33,063 nt of DNA from positions 1-33,063 of the forward strand of contig JAHAYJ010000115.1 of assembly GCA_018384375.1 (NCBI GenBank), read 5' to 3'. Within the stretch, counting starts at the first letter, position 1, and every line of letters begins with the position of its first letter. Under the pieces are notes generated by a model. That model was not told the DNA's origin and did not search any database. It saw only the letters and a program-made list of their open reading frames with translations. This stretch comes from Lachnospiraceae bacterium. GTDB lineage: Bacteria; Bacillota; Clostridia; Lachnospirales; Lachnospiraceae. Made by a program: the position numbers and the translations under genes. Shown here piece by piece: positions 8,113 to 18,029 of the stretch.

Positions 8113-8868
8113 TCAGGCAAGCCGCTGCCGCACAATTTCATATGCAAGTACACCTGCTGCCACCGATGCATTTAAAGAATCAATATCCCCCTTCATGGGA
8201 ATAGAGGCAACCATATCACATTTTTCCTTTACCAGTCTTCCCACACCTTCACCTTCATTACCAATCACAAGTCCGATAGGACCTGTCAGATTCAGATCAT
8301 ACATTCTTGTCCCACCCATATCCGCACAGACAAACCAAAGACCTTCCGCCTTCAATTCCTCTATGGTCTTAGCAAGATTCGTCACCTTGGCAACCGGCGT
8401 ATAGTTCAGTGCACCGGCAGAGGTACGCGCCACTGTCGCTGTCAGCCCTGCTGCACGATTCTTGGGAATAATCACACCATGTGCTCCAGCAAGATTTGCT
8501 GTCCTGATAATTGCCCCAAGATTGTGAGGATCCTCAATATTGTCCAGCAGGAACAAAAAGGGTGGCTCCCCCTTCTTTCTTGCCAGTGCCAGCATGTCCT
8601 CCACCTGTGCATACTCATAGGCTGCTGCGATCGCAATGACCCCCTGATGTTTACCGGTTTCCGACATCTGATCCAGGCGTTCCTTTGCAACATATTTAAG
8701 CATGGTATCCTGCTTTTTGGCTTCCCTCTTGATGGTCATAATCGGACCGTCCTGACACCCGTCAAGTATGTATACCTTGTCAATTGTCTTTCCGGATCGG
8801 AAAGCTTCAATCACTGCATTTCTTCCCTCTATGGTAAACTCATTGTATCCCTGCTTCTTTTCTTCCAC
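8113..8868 (-). CDS. rlmB: 23S rRNA (guanosine-2'-O-)-methyltransferase, SpoU family
   Basis: 251 residues. Uses S-adenosylmethionine to methylate the 2'-O of a 23S rRNA guanosine (G2251 in E. coli numbering). The N-terminal substrate-binding domain (about 10-80) precedes a SPOUT trefoil-knot domain with motif 1 NLGAIIRTA (116-124), motif 2 LVIGNEGEGV (200-209) and motif 3 SIPMKGDIDSLNASVA (from 222). The start is a GTG at 8868, one base past the mrnC stop, with AAAGGA upstream. The context mrnC-rlmB is conserved in Bacillota and supports RlmB over other TrmH-type paralogues. Confidence 0.93.
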   Translation of the reverse strand: MEEKKQGYNEFTIEGRNAVIEAFRSGKTIDKVYILDGCQDGPIMTIKREAKKQDTMLKYVAKERLDQMSETGKHQGVIAIAAAYEYAQVEDMLALARKKGEPPFLFLLDNIEDPHNLGAIIRTANLAGAHGVIIPKNRAAGLTATVARTSAGALNYTPVAKVTNLAKTIEELKAEGLWFVCADMGGTRMYDLNLTGPIGLVIGNEGEGVGRLVKEKCDMVASIPMKGDIDSLNASVAAGVLAYEIVRQRLA

Positions 8869-8869
8869 G

Positions 8870-9319
8870 TTATGATTCCTTTCCCGCCTCTTCTATGTTA
8901 TGTAAACCAATTTGTATCAAATGAAGAGCTCGTTCCATCTGGTCAGTCAAATAGAAATAACCGATTAATGCCTCTAATCCTGTTGCTTTCTTGTACTCCC
9001 CCATGGTTGCATTTTTAGCCATAGTATAAGGCTTTGCATTTCTTCCTCTTTTATACACTGCTTCTTCTTCCGGGGTGAGTTCCTCCATAATGCTTTCTAT
9101 CAATGCTGCCTGTGCCGGTGCTTTCACATATTGGATAGTCTTGTGATGCAGCTTATTGACAGGCGCATTCCCCTGTGCAACCACCGCAGTCCGAAAGATC
9201 ACATCATAAACCGCATCACCGATATAAGCAAGTGTAAGAGGTGAATATGTTCTGATATCCACCTCTTTCAGCCCAAAGCTCTCTTTAATTTGCCGAAGTA
9301 AACCTACGCTCTCTTCCAT
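8870..9319 (-). CDS. mrnC: Mini-ribonuclease III (23S rRNA maturation)
   Basis: 149 residues, an RNase III catalytic domain without a dsRNA-binding domain. The signature IGDAVYD at 33-39 carries the catalytic acidic residues, and the second conserved acidic patch is in [11 protein letters not shown] near the C-terminus. In Bacillus, MrnC processes 23S rRNA precursor ends. The start ATG at 9319 lies inside the last codons of cysS (16-base overlap), indicating coupled translation. The neighbours cysS and rlmB are the standard ones for this gene. Confidence 0.93.
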   Translation of the reverse strand: MEESVGLLRQIKESFGLKEVDIRTYSPLTLAYIGDAVYDVIFRTAVVAQGNAPVNKLHHKTIQYVKAPAQAALIESIMEELTPEEEAVYKRGRNAKPYTMAKNATMGEYKKATGLEALIGYFYLTDQMERALHLIQIGLHNIEEAGKES

Positions 9320-10713
9320 TTAACTCCTTCACGGGTATCCTCAAGAATAATCCCCTTCTCAAGCAGCTCATTTCTGATCTCATCAGCCCTTGCAAAATTC
9401 TTTGCCTTTCTTGCTGCCTGACGTTCCTCGATCAATGCCTCAATATCACTGTCAAGCATCTCCTGCTTCTTTTCTACGATCAGACCGCAGACATCTGACA
9501 GCATCAGAACCTCATCCTTAAGAGCCTGTAAAAATTCCTTGCTGGATGCCGCACTTACATTGGTATTGATAAACTTTACCAGTTCAAAGATTGCAGCAAT
9601 GGCATCTGCCGTATTGAAATCATCATCCATCGCCTCATCAAATTTTGCAATAAAGCCCTTTGCCTCTTCCAAAAGCTTTGCTTCCTCTTCGCTCATTTTT
9701 TCAGATGCAGCATTCTCAAGCAGATAATTCAGATTGCTTACACTGGTCACAATTCTGTCATAACCGTTCTGTGCTGCCTCCATCAGCTCAGCACTGAAAT
9801 TCAAAGGACTTCTGTAATGAGCTGAAAGCATAAAGAAGCGAAGCACCTGCAGATCATACTTTTCACTGATATCTCTTACCGTAAAGAAATTTCCTGCTGA
9901 CTTTGACATCTTTTTATTATCAATATTTAGGAATGCATTATGCATCCAGTATTTGGCAAACTGCTTTCCGTTGGCTGCCTCAGACTGTGCAATTTCATTT
10001 TCATGATGAGGGAATACCAGATCCTCACCACCTGCATGAATATCAATTTCATCACCCAGATATTTTTTGCTCATAACGGAGCATTCAATATGCCAGCCGG
10101 GACGTCCGTTGCACCAGGGGGACTCCCAGTAAGGCTCTCCCTCCTTCTTTGGTTTCCAAAGTACAAAATCAAGAGGATCTTCCTTCTGATCTTCCCCCGT
10201 CACAAGAAGGGAACGATTTCCTCCCTGCAAATCATCAAGATTCTTGTGGGAAAGCTTTCCGTATTCCTTAAAGCTTCTGGTTCTGAAATAGACAGTTCCA
10301 TCCTCTGCTACGTAAGCATGCCCCTTTTCAATCAATGTTCCGATCATATCCAGCATACCGCAGATTTCTTCGGTTGCCTTGGGATGGGTGGTGGCAGGCT
10401 TAACATTCATCGCCGCCATATCTTTTTTGCACTCTGCAATATAACGTTCAGAAATAACAGAAGCATCTACCCCTTCCTCAATAGCCTTCTTAATAATCTT
10501 GTCATCCACATCCGTAAAGTTGGACACATAATTGACCTCATATCCCTTATGCTCCATATACCTCCTTACTGTGTCAAACACAATCATCGGACGTGCATTT
10601 CCGATATGAATCAGGTTGTAAACGGTAGGACCGCATACATACATCTTAACCTTCCCCTCCTCAAGAGGAACAAATTCTTCTTTTCTCTTTGACAGTGTGT
10701 TATAAATTTTCAT
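9304..10713 (-). CDS. cysS: Cysteinyl-tRNA synthetase
   Basis: Class Ia synthetase that charges tRNA-Cys in the cytosol. Features are the zinc-ligand cysteine in [10 protein letters not shown], the HIGH-type motif [37 protein letters not shown] and the KMSKS loop ([10 protein letters not shown]). The C-terminal DALR/anticodon region is present. I set the start at the ATG at 10713 (469 residues, beginning [14 protein letters not shown]), which matches the family N-terminus; an upstream in-frame GTG at 10749 has no ribosome site. It follows cysE by 52 bases without a terminator and so falls under the same T-box control. Confidence 0.95.
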   Translation of the reverse strand: MKIYNTLSKRKEEFVPLEEGKVKMYVCGPTVYNLIHIGNARPMIVFDTVRRYMEHKGYEVNYVSNFTDVDDKIIKKAIEEGVDASVISERYIAECKKDMAAMNVKPATTHPKATEEICGMLDMIGTLIEKGHAYVAEDGTVYFRTRSFKEYGKLSHKNLDDLQGGNRSLLVTGEDQKEDPLDFVLWKPKKEGEPYWESPWCNGRPGWHIECSVMSKKYLGDEIDIHAGGEDLVFPHHENEIAQSEAANGKQFAKYWMHNAFLNIDNKKMSKSAGNFFTVRDISEKYDLQVLRFFMLSAHYRSPLNFSAELMEAAQNGYDRIVTSVSNLNYLLENAASEKMSEEEAKLLEEAKGFIAKFDEAMDDDFNTADAIAAIFELVKFINTNVSAASSKEFLQALKDEVLMLSDVCGLIVEKKQEMLDSDIEALIEERQAARKAKNFARADEIRNELLEKGIILEDTREGVKWKRA

Positions 10714-10765
10714 TTTGTAAGCCAAACCTTTCCCGTAACCATACTTCACAGTTACAATTTCTTAT

Positions 10766-11440
10766 CTAATTTTCTTTGCTGCGCTTTAAATCGCGAAGCT
10801 CTCTTTCCAAGTCAATCATCCGGTTGGTAAGCTCTGCATTTGCATGGTGAAGCGTACTTAAATCCTCCATTACCGGGTCGGGCAGATGCACCTGATCCAG
10901 TTCCTCCTGGGGTAATGCCTGATTATTCCGCTTGACCACTCTGCCGGGCACACCCACCACAGTGGAATTCGGCGGCACCTCTTCCAACACCACGCTTCCC
11001 GCACCAATCTTGGAATTATCGCCTATCTTAAACGATCCGAGCACCTTGGCGCCGGCACTGATCATGACATTATTGCCCACAGTGGGATGACGTTTTCCCT
11101 GCTCCTTTCCGGTTCCGCCAAGGGTCACTCCCTGATACAGGGTCACATTGTCCCCGATAATTGCCGTCTCACCTATGATAACACCATTTCCATGATCGAT
11201 AAAGAACCCTTTCCCGATCTTTGCCCCCGGATGAATTTCAATTCCCGTCTTTCTCACTCCCCGCTGGGATACCCATCTTGCCAGAAAATAATGCCCTTTC
11301 TCGTACAGCCTGTGCGCAATGCGATAATGCAGCATGACCTTAAAGCTGGGATAGAGAAAAACCTCCATGGAGGAATGAATTGCCGGATCTCTTTGCCTGA
11401 TGACTGCAATTTCCTCCTTGATTCTTTTGATAAAAGACAT
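10766..11440 (-). CDS. cysE: Serine O-acetyltransferase
   Basis: Makes O-acetylserine from serine and acetyl-CoA, the first committed step of cysteine synthesis. The left-handed beta-helix hexapeptide repeats are clear (IGKGFFIDHGNGVIIGETA, then VTLYQGVTLGGTG and VGNNVMISAGAKVLGS), with the active-site DHG. I choose the ATG at 11440 (225 residues) because GGGAG lies 7 bases upstream; the frame can be extended to 11518 but that would run through the T-box terminator and antiterminator. The roughly 50-residue C-terminal tail is partly coiled coil (LTNRMIDLERELRDLKRSKE). It is the first gene of a cysteine-responsive operon. Confidence 0.93.
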   Translation of the reverse strand: MSFIKRIKEEIAVIRQRDPAIHSSMEVFLYPSFKVMLHYRIAHRLYEKGHYFLARWVSQRGVRKTGIEIHPGAKIGKGFFIDHGNGVIIGETAIIGDNVTLYQGVTLGGTGKEQGKRHPTVGNNVMISAGAKVLGSFKIGDNSKIGAGSVVLEEVPPNSTVVGVPGRVVKRNNQALPQEELDQVHLPDPVMEDLSTLHHANAELTNRMIDLERELRDLKRSKEN

Positions 11441-11463
11441 CAAATCACTCCCTATTTTGCAAT

Positions 11464-11722
11464 TAAAAAAGCGAATAATTTCATGCTCTGTTAGAGACGA
11501 AGTTATCCGCGGTTCCACTCTATTAGAGGCTTTCTGCCTCCACTTAAAACACGTAACGTGTGCTCACGTATCCGGATACTAAATTTCCCCGAATCGGCTC
11601 ACAGATGCACTTCCATTATCCTTTCTACAGGAATGCTTTCAGCCGATGACATTCCCTCTCTGTATATCCCGGATCATGTACTCTTTCTGCTCAATGCCTT
11701 TACTTAATAAAATCTTTTTTAC
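11464..11722 (-). ncRNA. T-box riboswitch, cysteine-specific, upstream of cysE-cysS
   Basis: The minus-strand leader contains the T-box signature AGTGGAACCGCGG (core within 11507-11521). A stem I with the GAGAGGGAATG / GGCTGAAAGCATTCC distal region lies at about 11630-11665. The specifier region GAAGTGCATC gives codon UGC (11609-11607), hence cysteine. A terminator stem (GCGGATAACTTCGT paired with a 3' arm ending GAAATTATTCGC; span 11471-11510, two imperfections) is followed by six T residues (11465-11470). Its 5' arm overlaps the T-box core, so pairing with uncharged tRNA-Cys would favour the antiterminator. The 5' end is estimated from the promoter. Confidence 0.93.
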
Positions 11723-11728
11723 ATAATC

Positions 11729-11757
11729 AGCATATGCAAAACTATAAATTTTGTCAA
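11729..11757 (-). promoter_or_regulatory. Promoter of the T-box/cysE operon
   Basis: TTGACA (11752-11757), 17-nt spacer, TATGCT (11729-11734) on the minus strand. The predicted start, near 11722, fits the 5' end of the T-box leader. Confidence 0.8.
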
Positions 11758-11823
11758 CTGAATTTTTCGATGGCAGGCTAAATGGTGCCTCTTCTTCTAT
11801 ATCCTAACACTTAATATAAAAAT

Positions 11824-12387
11824 TTACGCTCTCGGGCAGCCTTCACAGCCCTCGCATCCCCTTGCCATCGTGCCTTCACATCCCCTTGCTGTCACGTCCT
11901 CACTGGATAAATTGACAGGGCTTGTAAGAAGACAGATCGCCTGCGAGGAAATTCCTTCTCCGCTTCCGGTAAAGCCCAGACCTTCTTCTGTGGTCGCTTT
12001 CACGTTTACCTGGGAAAGCTCGATTCCAAGTGCATCCGCAATATTCTGCCTCATCGCATCAATATAGGGACGCATCTTCGGTGCCTGCGCTATAATTGTT
12101 GCATCGATATTTTCAATCAAAAACAAATTTTCCTCCAGAAGCTCTCCCACGTGCTTCAGCAGCTTGATCGACGAAATCCCCTTATATGCCGGGTCTGTAT
12201 CCGGGAAGTGCTTACCGATATCGCCCAAGGCTGCTGCCCCAAGCAGTGCATCCATAATTGCATGAAGAAGCACATCTGCATCCGAGTGCCCCAGCAGACC
12301 CTTTTCATATGGAATTTCCACGCCTCCCATGATCAGCTTTCTTCCTTCCACCAGTCTGTGTACATCATATCCCATTCCAATTCGCAT
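11824..12387 (-). CDS. ispF: 2-C-methyl-D-erythritol 2,4-cyclodiphosphate synthase with Cys-rich tail
   Basis: Fifth step of the MEP isoprenoid pathway: closes CDP-ME-2-phosphate to MEcPP with release of CMP. The metal ligands Asp8 and His10 (GYDVHR) and His42 ([11 protein letters not shown]) are present, as are [20 protein letters not shown] and the C-terminal [20 protein letters not shown] signature. Core family length is about 157 residues; this protein has 187. The extra about 26 residues (from 162) include a repeated ARGCEG and four cysteines (C170, C178, C181, C184). Start ATG at 12387 has GGTGAGG upstream. The gene could be the last of a DegV/ABC-F/metallopeptidase/glyoxalase transcript. 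Confidence 0.93.
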   Translation of the reverse strand: MRIGMGYDVHRLVEGRKLIMGGVEIPYEKGLLGHSDADVLLHAIMDALLGAAALGDIGKHFPDTDPAYKGISSIKLLKHVGELLEENLFLIENIDATIIAQAPKMRPYIDAMRQNIADALGIELSQVNVKATTEEGLGFTGSGEGISSQAICLLTSPVNLSSEDVTARGCEGTMARGCEGCEGCPRA

Positions 12388-12421
12388 TTTTCCTCACCTT
12401 CTGCCGTTTTCGCGGCCCTAA

Positions 12422-12451
12422 ACCGATAGCTTTTATACCGATAGCTTTTGT
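12422..12451. repeat. Tandem 15-bp repeat between glyoxalase-like gene and ispF
   Basis: ACCGATAGCTTTTAT (12422-12436) is followed immediately by ACCGATAGCTTTTGT (12437-12451) and then ACCGGTACC. It lies in the 79-base gap between the two genes. Confidence 0.9.
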
Positions 12452-12466
12452 ACCGGTACCTTCCCT

Positions 12467-12835
12467 TTACCTTGCCGGAATAATCTCAAGCCAGTAGCCG
12501 TCCGGATCACTGATAAAATAGATTCCCATTTCCTTGTTCTCAAAGCAGATGCATCCCATTTCTTCATGAAGTGCATGAGCCGCTTCAAAATCCTCTGTCT
12601 CGAATCCAAGATGAAATTCGCAGTCTCCCAGATTATAAGGTCTGTCCATATCTCTGAGATAAGTCAGTTCCATGACAAAATCCGTCTTATCATTTCCGAT
12701 ATAGACAATCGTGAAGGAACCGTCCGGTGCCTCAATTCTTCTCTTTTCCGTAAGCCCAAGTGCCTTTTCATAAAAATCCAGTGATTTCTGCAGATCAAGC
12801 ACATTATAGTTTTCATGTACCATTTTAAAGCTCAT
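12467..12835 (-). CDS. Glyoxalase I / VOC superfamily protein
   Basis: 122 residues with the two beta-alpha-beta-beta-beta modules of the vicinal oxygen chelate fold. All four metal-ligand positions of glyoxalase I are filled: His7 (VHENYNV), Glu56 (FVMELTYL), His75 (EFHLGFE) and Glu117 (YWLEIIP). This supports a metal-dependent lactoylglutathione-lyase-like reaction on methylglyoxal adducts. Since glutathione is often absent in Clostridia, the thiol cofactor is uncertain. GGAGGAG precedes the ATG at 12835. It is 24 bases downstream of the metallopeptidase-like gene on the same strand. Confidence 0.85.
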   Translation of the reverse strand: MSFKMVHENYNVLDLQKSLDFYEKALGLTEKRRIEAPDGSFTIVYIGNDKTDFVMELTYLRDMDRPYNLGDCEFHLGFETEDFEAAHALHEEMGCICFENKEMGIYFISDPDGYWLEIIPAR

Positions 12836-12859
12836 TTCTCATTCTCCTCCTGTCTTGCT

Positions 12860-13555
12860 TTATTCTTCCCCGATCAGCCTCTGAATATATTGTACATCCT
12901 CCTGCCGGATGTATCCCACTTTCCGGTAGGAAAAGGCAAACTCGCCCCGCATTACTGCATAGCCTTTATAGATATATTCTCCAAACCCACAGTAGACGGC
13001 TGCTGTATCCGTCAGAATCTCATTTTCCCAGGTGTCCTTAAGTTGGATTCCGGTATAGTAAAGGTGCAGATGAATCGCTTCATGGGCAAGTACCGCAATC
13101 ACAGCATCAAGCGTATAATGTGGTTTCATTTCCAGTCGGATTGTAGTAAATGCAAGGTCCGTAGTAATCTCTCCTGCTCTATCCTCTGCCATGGAATCCT
13201 GTACGATCAGCTTGATAAAACTGCCATCAATACCAAGGTGTGCGCAAATGCTGCACAGCAGCTTTTTCAGATACACCTCGTCCTGCATATTTTCCCGCAA
13301 GCCTGAGAGAATCTCTTCCGGAACAGTGTAGGCCTCATAGGTTCTTTTTTCCTGCTTTTTCAGCAATGTAACACATTTTTGAAATAATTCCCGGGGTACT
13401 GTTTCAAATGCACTTGACGGCACCGGAGCCTTGCGCAGGACAAACCTTTTAACCAGAAAATAACAGAATCCGGCAAAGGTTAATATCCCCAATATGCTGT
13501 TCAGCCCAAAGAAGTCAAGAACAGAAAAAATTTTCTGTAATTGTTCCGGTTTCAT
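12860..13555 (-). CDS. Membrane-anchored zinc metallopeptidase-like protein
   Basis: 231 residues, no named family recognised with certainty. One N-terminal membrane helix (about 19-36) is followed by a basic stretch and a soluble domain containing HEAIH (158-162), the HExxH zinc signature, and a downstream ENEILTDTAA segment (177-186) whose Glu179 or Asp183 could be the third ligand, as in gluzincins. By the positive-inside rule the domain after the KRFVLRK anchor would be cytoplasmic. GGGAGG sits 9 bases before the ATG at 13555. The gene is 21 bases downstream of the ABC-F gene, so they are probably co-transcribed. Substrate is unknown. Confidence 0.6.
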   Translation of the reverse strand: MKPEQLQKIFSVLDFFGLNSILGILTFAGFCYFLVKRFVLRKAPVPSSAFETVPRELFQKCVTLLKKQEKRTYEAYTVPEEILSGLRENMQDEVYLKKLLCSICAHLGIDGSFIKLIVQDSMAEDRAGEITTDLAFTTIRLEMKPHYTLDAVIAVLAHEAIHLHLYYTGIQLKDTWENEILTDTAAVYCGFGEYIYKGYAVMRGEFAFSYRKVGYIRQEDVQYIQRLIGEE

Positions 13556-13576
13556 TCTGCTTCGCCTCCCGGCGCA

Positions 13577-15451
13577 TTACTGCGCATCAATTTTCGCCTT
13601 AAGCTCCTCCAGATACATCCAACGTTCCATTTTGGCTTCCAAAAGCTCCTGTGCCTTCTCCTTCTGCTCTGTGAGTTCTCTAAGCTTTATAAAATCTGTT
13701 GCCGATGCCATGATTTTCTGTTCAAGCTCCTCTATTTCCCTTTCCAGCTGCGCGATCTCTTCTTCAATGACCTCATAATCACGCTGCTCCTGATAGGAAA
13801 ACTTCAGCCTTGCGGAGTGCTGTTTCCAACTGTTCTTTTTCTCTGCATCTGTATTTTTCTCAGCATCTCCCGTGCTTCTGTCATGATCAGATTTCTTTCC
13901 TGCCCGGTTCTTTCTATCAGTAACTTCCGCATCTGCATCCGTCTGCTCAGCCAGCATGCGCATACGGTAATCTGTATAGCCTCCCTCATGCTGCCTTAAC
14001 CGGCCACCCTCCTCAAAGGCAAAAATCCGCTTTACCGTGCGATCCAGAAAATATCTGTCATGGGATACGACAATCACAATTCCCTGAAAATCATCCAGAT
14101 AATCTTCAAGCACCGTAAGTGTTGCAATATCCAGATCGTTAGTAGGCTCGTCCAGGATCAAAACATTCGGTGCTCCCATCAGCACCTTCAAAAGGTTCAG
14201 TCTCCGCTTTTCACCACCGGACAGCTTCCCCAGCAGTCCGTACTGCTCTTTTCCTTCAAACAAAAACTTCTCCAGCATCTGGGATGCCGTAATACTACCT
14301 TCCTCTGTCTGCACATATTCAGCGATATCACGAATATAATCGATCACTCTTTTCTCCGGAGGCATCTCCTTCTCATTGATTTCCTGCGCATAATAGCCGA
14401 TCTTAATCGTCTGCCCGATGATAACATTTCCCGCATCCGGCTCACATCTGCCTGTCAGAATTTTCATCAAGGTTGTCTTGCCACAGCCATTGGGGCCGAT
14501 AAAGCCTACCCTGTCATTCTTCAAAAAAATATAAGAAAAATCACGGATCAGAACCACATCCCCATAGCTCTTGCTGACATGAGACAGTTCTACCGTAGTC
14601 TTCCCCATTCTGGCAGAAACCGAACCGATCTCCACCTTATCATCACTGACCGATGCGCTTTGGCTGCTCAATTCTTCAAACCGTTCCAGTCTTGCCTTCT
14701 GCTTGGTCGTTCGCGCCCTTGCGCCCCGCTTTACCCATTCCAGTTCCTTGCGCAAAACAGACTGCCTTTTTCTCTCGCTTGCAAGCGCTGCCTCCTCCCG
14801 GCCTGCTTTCAGTTCCAGATAACCGGAATATCCTGCCTGATAAGAATAGATATTTCCTTTATCAATCTCCACGATTCTGGCCGAAACACTGTCAAGAAAA
14901 TATCTGTCATGGGTCACCATAATAACAGCTCCCGCATATTTCTTAAGCTGCTCCTCCAGCCAGTCTGCCATCTCATTGTCCAGGTGGTTGGTGGGCTCAT
15001 CCAGAAGAAGAATATCTGCAGGAGCAATCAACGCCGCCACAAGCGCAAGGCGTTTGCGCTGTCCTCCTGACAGGGCACCACATTTTGCTTCAAAATCATC
15101 TACCCCCAGACGGGTCAGCATCGTTTTGGCCTCTGTCAGAATTTCCTGCTCATCTTTATGACCGCTTCCGCCATCCCGGTATCGCCTGTTAATTGCTTGG
15201 AGCACCGTATCGTTTTCCTTAAAGACAGGGTGCTGGGGCAAAAAACTGATCACCACATGATTTGCACAGGTTACCGTTCCCTCATCCGGCTCCTCAATCC
15301 CCACAAGCATCTTGAGAAGCGTAGACTTTCCGGTTCCATTGATCCCGATGATCCCTACTTTTTCTCCCTCTTGCAGATAAAAGGATGCCTTGTTAAAAAG
15401 CATCCTTTCCCCATAAGCTTTTGTAATATTTTCAGCTGATAAGATATTCAT
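13577..15451 (-). CDS. ABC-F family ATPase (Uup-like)
   Basis: 624 residues, two fused nucleotide-binding domains and no membrane segment. First domain: Walker A GINGTGKST (36-44), signature LSGGQ (127-131), Walker B/D-loop LLLDEPTNHLD (148-158). The ABC-F linker is at about 225-265 (LEWVKRGARARTTKQKARLE). Second domain: IGPNGCGKTT (318-327), LSGGE (410-414), DEPTNDLD (434-441). A charged low-complexity segment (about 500-545) leads to a C-terminal coiled coil (about 555-624), the Uup layout. Proteins of this type act on ribosomes or branched DNA structures; a resistance role is possible but nothing in the window shows it. Confidence 0.9.
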   Translation of the reverse strand: MNILSAENITKAYGERMLFNKASFYLQEGEKVGIIGINGTGKSTLLKMLVGIEEPDEGTVTCANHVVISFLPQHPVFKENDTVLQAINRRYRDGGSGHKDEQEILTEAKTMLTRLGVDDFEAKCGALSGGQRKRLALVAALIAPADILLLDEPTNHLDNEMADWLEEQLKKYAGAVIMVTHDRYFLDSVSARIVEIDKGNIYSYQAGYSGYLELKAGREEAALASERKRQSVLRKELEWVKRGARARTTKQKARLERFEELSSQSASVSDDKVEIGSVSARMGKTTVELSHVSKSYGDVVLIRDFSYIFLKNDRVGFIGPNGCGKTTLMKILTGRCEPDAGNVIIGQTIKIGYYAQEINEKEMPPEKRVIDYIRDIAEYVQTEEGSITASQMLEKFLFEGKEQYGLLGKLSGGEKRRLNLLKVLMGAPNVLILDEPTNDLDIATLTVLEDYLDDFQGIVIVVSHDRYFLDRTVKRIFAFEEGGRLRQHEGGYTDYRMRMLAEQTDADAEVTDRKNRAGKKSDHDRSTGDAEKNTDAEKKNSWKQHSARLKFSYQEQRDYEVIEEEIAQLEREIEELEQKIMASATDFIKLRELTEQKEKAQELLEAKMERWMYLEELKAKIDAQ

Positions 15452-15490
15452 TCCGCTGTCCGCTCTCCTGCACTATCCTTTTCTTATCAC

Positions 15491-16348
15491 TTATTTCACA
15501 TAAAACAATACACCAAGTGTTCCGGGACCACAGTGACTGGAGATCACTCCTCCGGCTCTTGTTATCACGATTTCTTTAAAATAGTCCAATCCTTCAAGAT
15601 ATTCCTTAACCTGGGCAAGAATCTCCTCGTCAATTCCGGAATGGGTAATAAACACAATTTCCTCTTCTGCCTGAAGCAGCTCGTCCTTAAGATCCTCCAG
15701 GTACTGCTTCATTGCTCTGGAAAGGCTTCCCCTGTACTTGGTCCCCACTTCCATATTTCCATTCACCACATTGATCCTGGGGTGGAGTTTTAAAGCGCTG
15801 GCAAGAAGTGCAGTCACTCCCGAACATCTTCCGCCTCTGGCAAGATAGGTCAGTGTATCCACCACGAAGCTTGCTCTAACCCTTCCACGGGCGGCTTCAA
15901 TTTCCTTCACGATTTCTTCAGCGGTTCTGCCTTCCCTGGCCATCTGGGCTGCCTTCAGCACCTGAAGACCGATGCCCGTTGAAAGATTCATGGAATCAAT
16001 GACAAATACCCTTCCCTCCTCCATCATCTGCGAGGCGAGACGCATGACGTTACAGGTGGTACTCATCCCTTCGGAAATTCCTATAAAAATAATATCTTCA
16101 TTCTCTTTTCTGAATGTCTGAATCAACTTAACCGCATGCTCAATACTGATTGCAGCTGTTTTGGGCATTTTTTTATTCTCATCTGCCCACTGATAAATTT
16201 CATCCGGCGTAATCTCTTCCAGGTCAAAGTAGCTTTTGTCCTCCAGAACGATGCAGAGCGGAATAATACTGATATTGTTTTCCGCAATCTGCTCCGGTGA
16301 TAAATCACAAGTACTGTCCGCAATAATCTTCACTTTTCTATTTTCCAT
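15491..16348 (-). CDS. DegV family fatty-acid-binding protein
   Basis: 285 residues, full family length. The start KIIADSTCDLSPEQ and the IIPLCIVLEDKSYFD segment are typical of DegV. Other family features are FIGISEGMSTTCN, VIDSMNLSTGIGLQV and the C-terminal SSHCGPGTLGVLFYVK. DegV (FakB) proteins hold a fatty acid in a pocket and present it to the FakA kinase for phospholipid synthesis. No fakA-like gene is in the window. GGAGGG precedes the ATG at 16348. The ABC-F gene follows 39 bases downstream on the same strand. Confidence 0.92.
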   Translation of the reverse strand: MENRKVKIIADSTCDLSPEQIAENNISIIPLCIVLEDKSYFDLEEITPDEIYQWADENKKMPKTAAISIEHAVKLIQTFRKENEDIIFIGISEGMSTTCNVMRLASQMMEEGRVFVIDSMNLSTGIGLQVLKAAQMAREGRTAEEIVKEIEAARGRVRASFVVDTLTYLARGGRCSGVTALLASALKLHPRINVVNGNMEVGTKYRGSLSRAMKQYLEDLKDELLQAEEEIVFITHSGIDEEILAQVKEYLEGLDYFKEIVITRAGGVISSHCGPGTLGVLFYVK

Positions 16349-16435
16349 TTTCCACCCTCCGTAAAACTATGCCTATCTATGATTTTACACATTTAGTGGA
16401 AAAAAGCAAACCCTAAAAGGAGATTATTGAAATCG

Positions 16436-17969
<1,534 letters not shown>

Positions 17970-17978
<9 letters not shown>

Positions 17979-18015
17979 TATCACATCATGCAAAACTACT
18001 GACATATTGTGCTTT
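17970..18015. promoter_or_regulatory. Spaced inverted repeat between abfA and araC-type gene
   Basis: AAAGCACAATAT (17970-17981) and ATATTGTGCTTT (18004-18015) are perfect reverse complements, 22 bases apart. One arm covers the -35 of abfA, the other ends just before the ribosome site of the regulator gene. It is a candidate operator for the adjacent AraC protein, or a leader hairpin; sequence alone does not decide. Confidence 0.65.
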
Positions 18016-18029
18016 TTAGGAGGATTCTG

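Noticed and set aside
9940-10692. A 250-residue plus-strand frame opposite cysS
   Set aside because: Fully antisense to cysS, with no family resemblance.
10714-10749. Upstream GTG start for cysS
   Set aside because: No ribosome site there, and family members start at the MKIYNTL motif.
11441-11518. N-terminal extension of cysE
   Set aside because: The extra 26 codons are made of the T-box terminator and antiterminator; the ATG at 11440 has the ribosome site.
11770-11823. Terminator after ispF
   Set aside because: Only a GGCA/TGCC stem with no clear U tract; not convincing.
14060-15070. A 336-residue plus-strand frame opposite the ABC-F gene
   Set aside because: Antisense shadow of conserved Walker and signature motifs on the other strand; no domain of its own.
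16349-16435. Promoter or terminator between abfA and degV
   Set aside because: A/T-rich with no convincing hexamer pair or stem; only the ribosome site of degV is clear.
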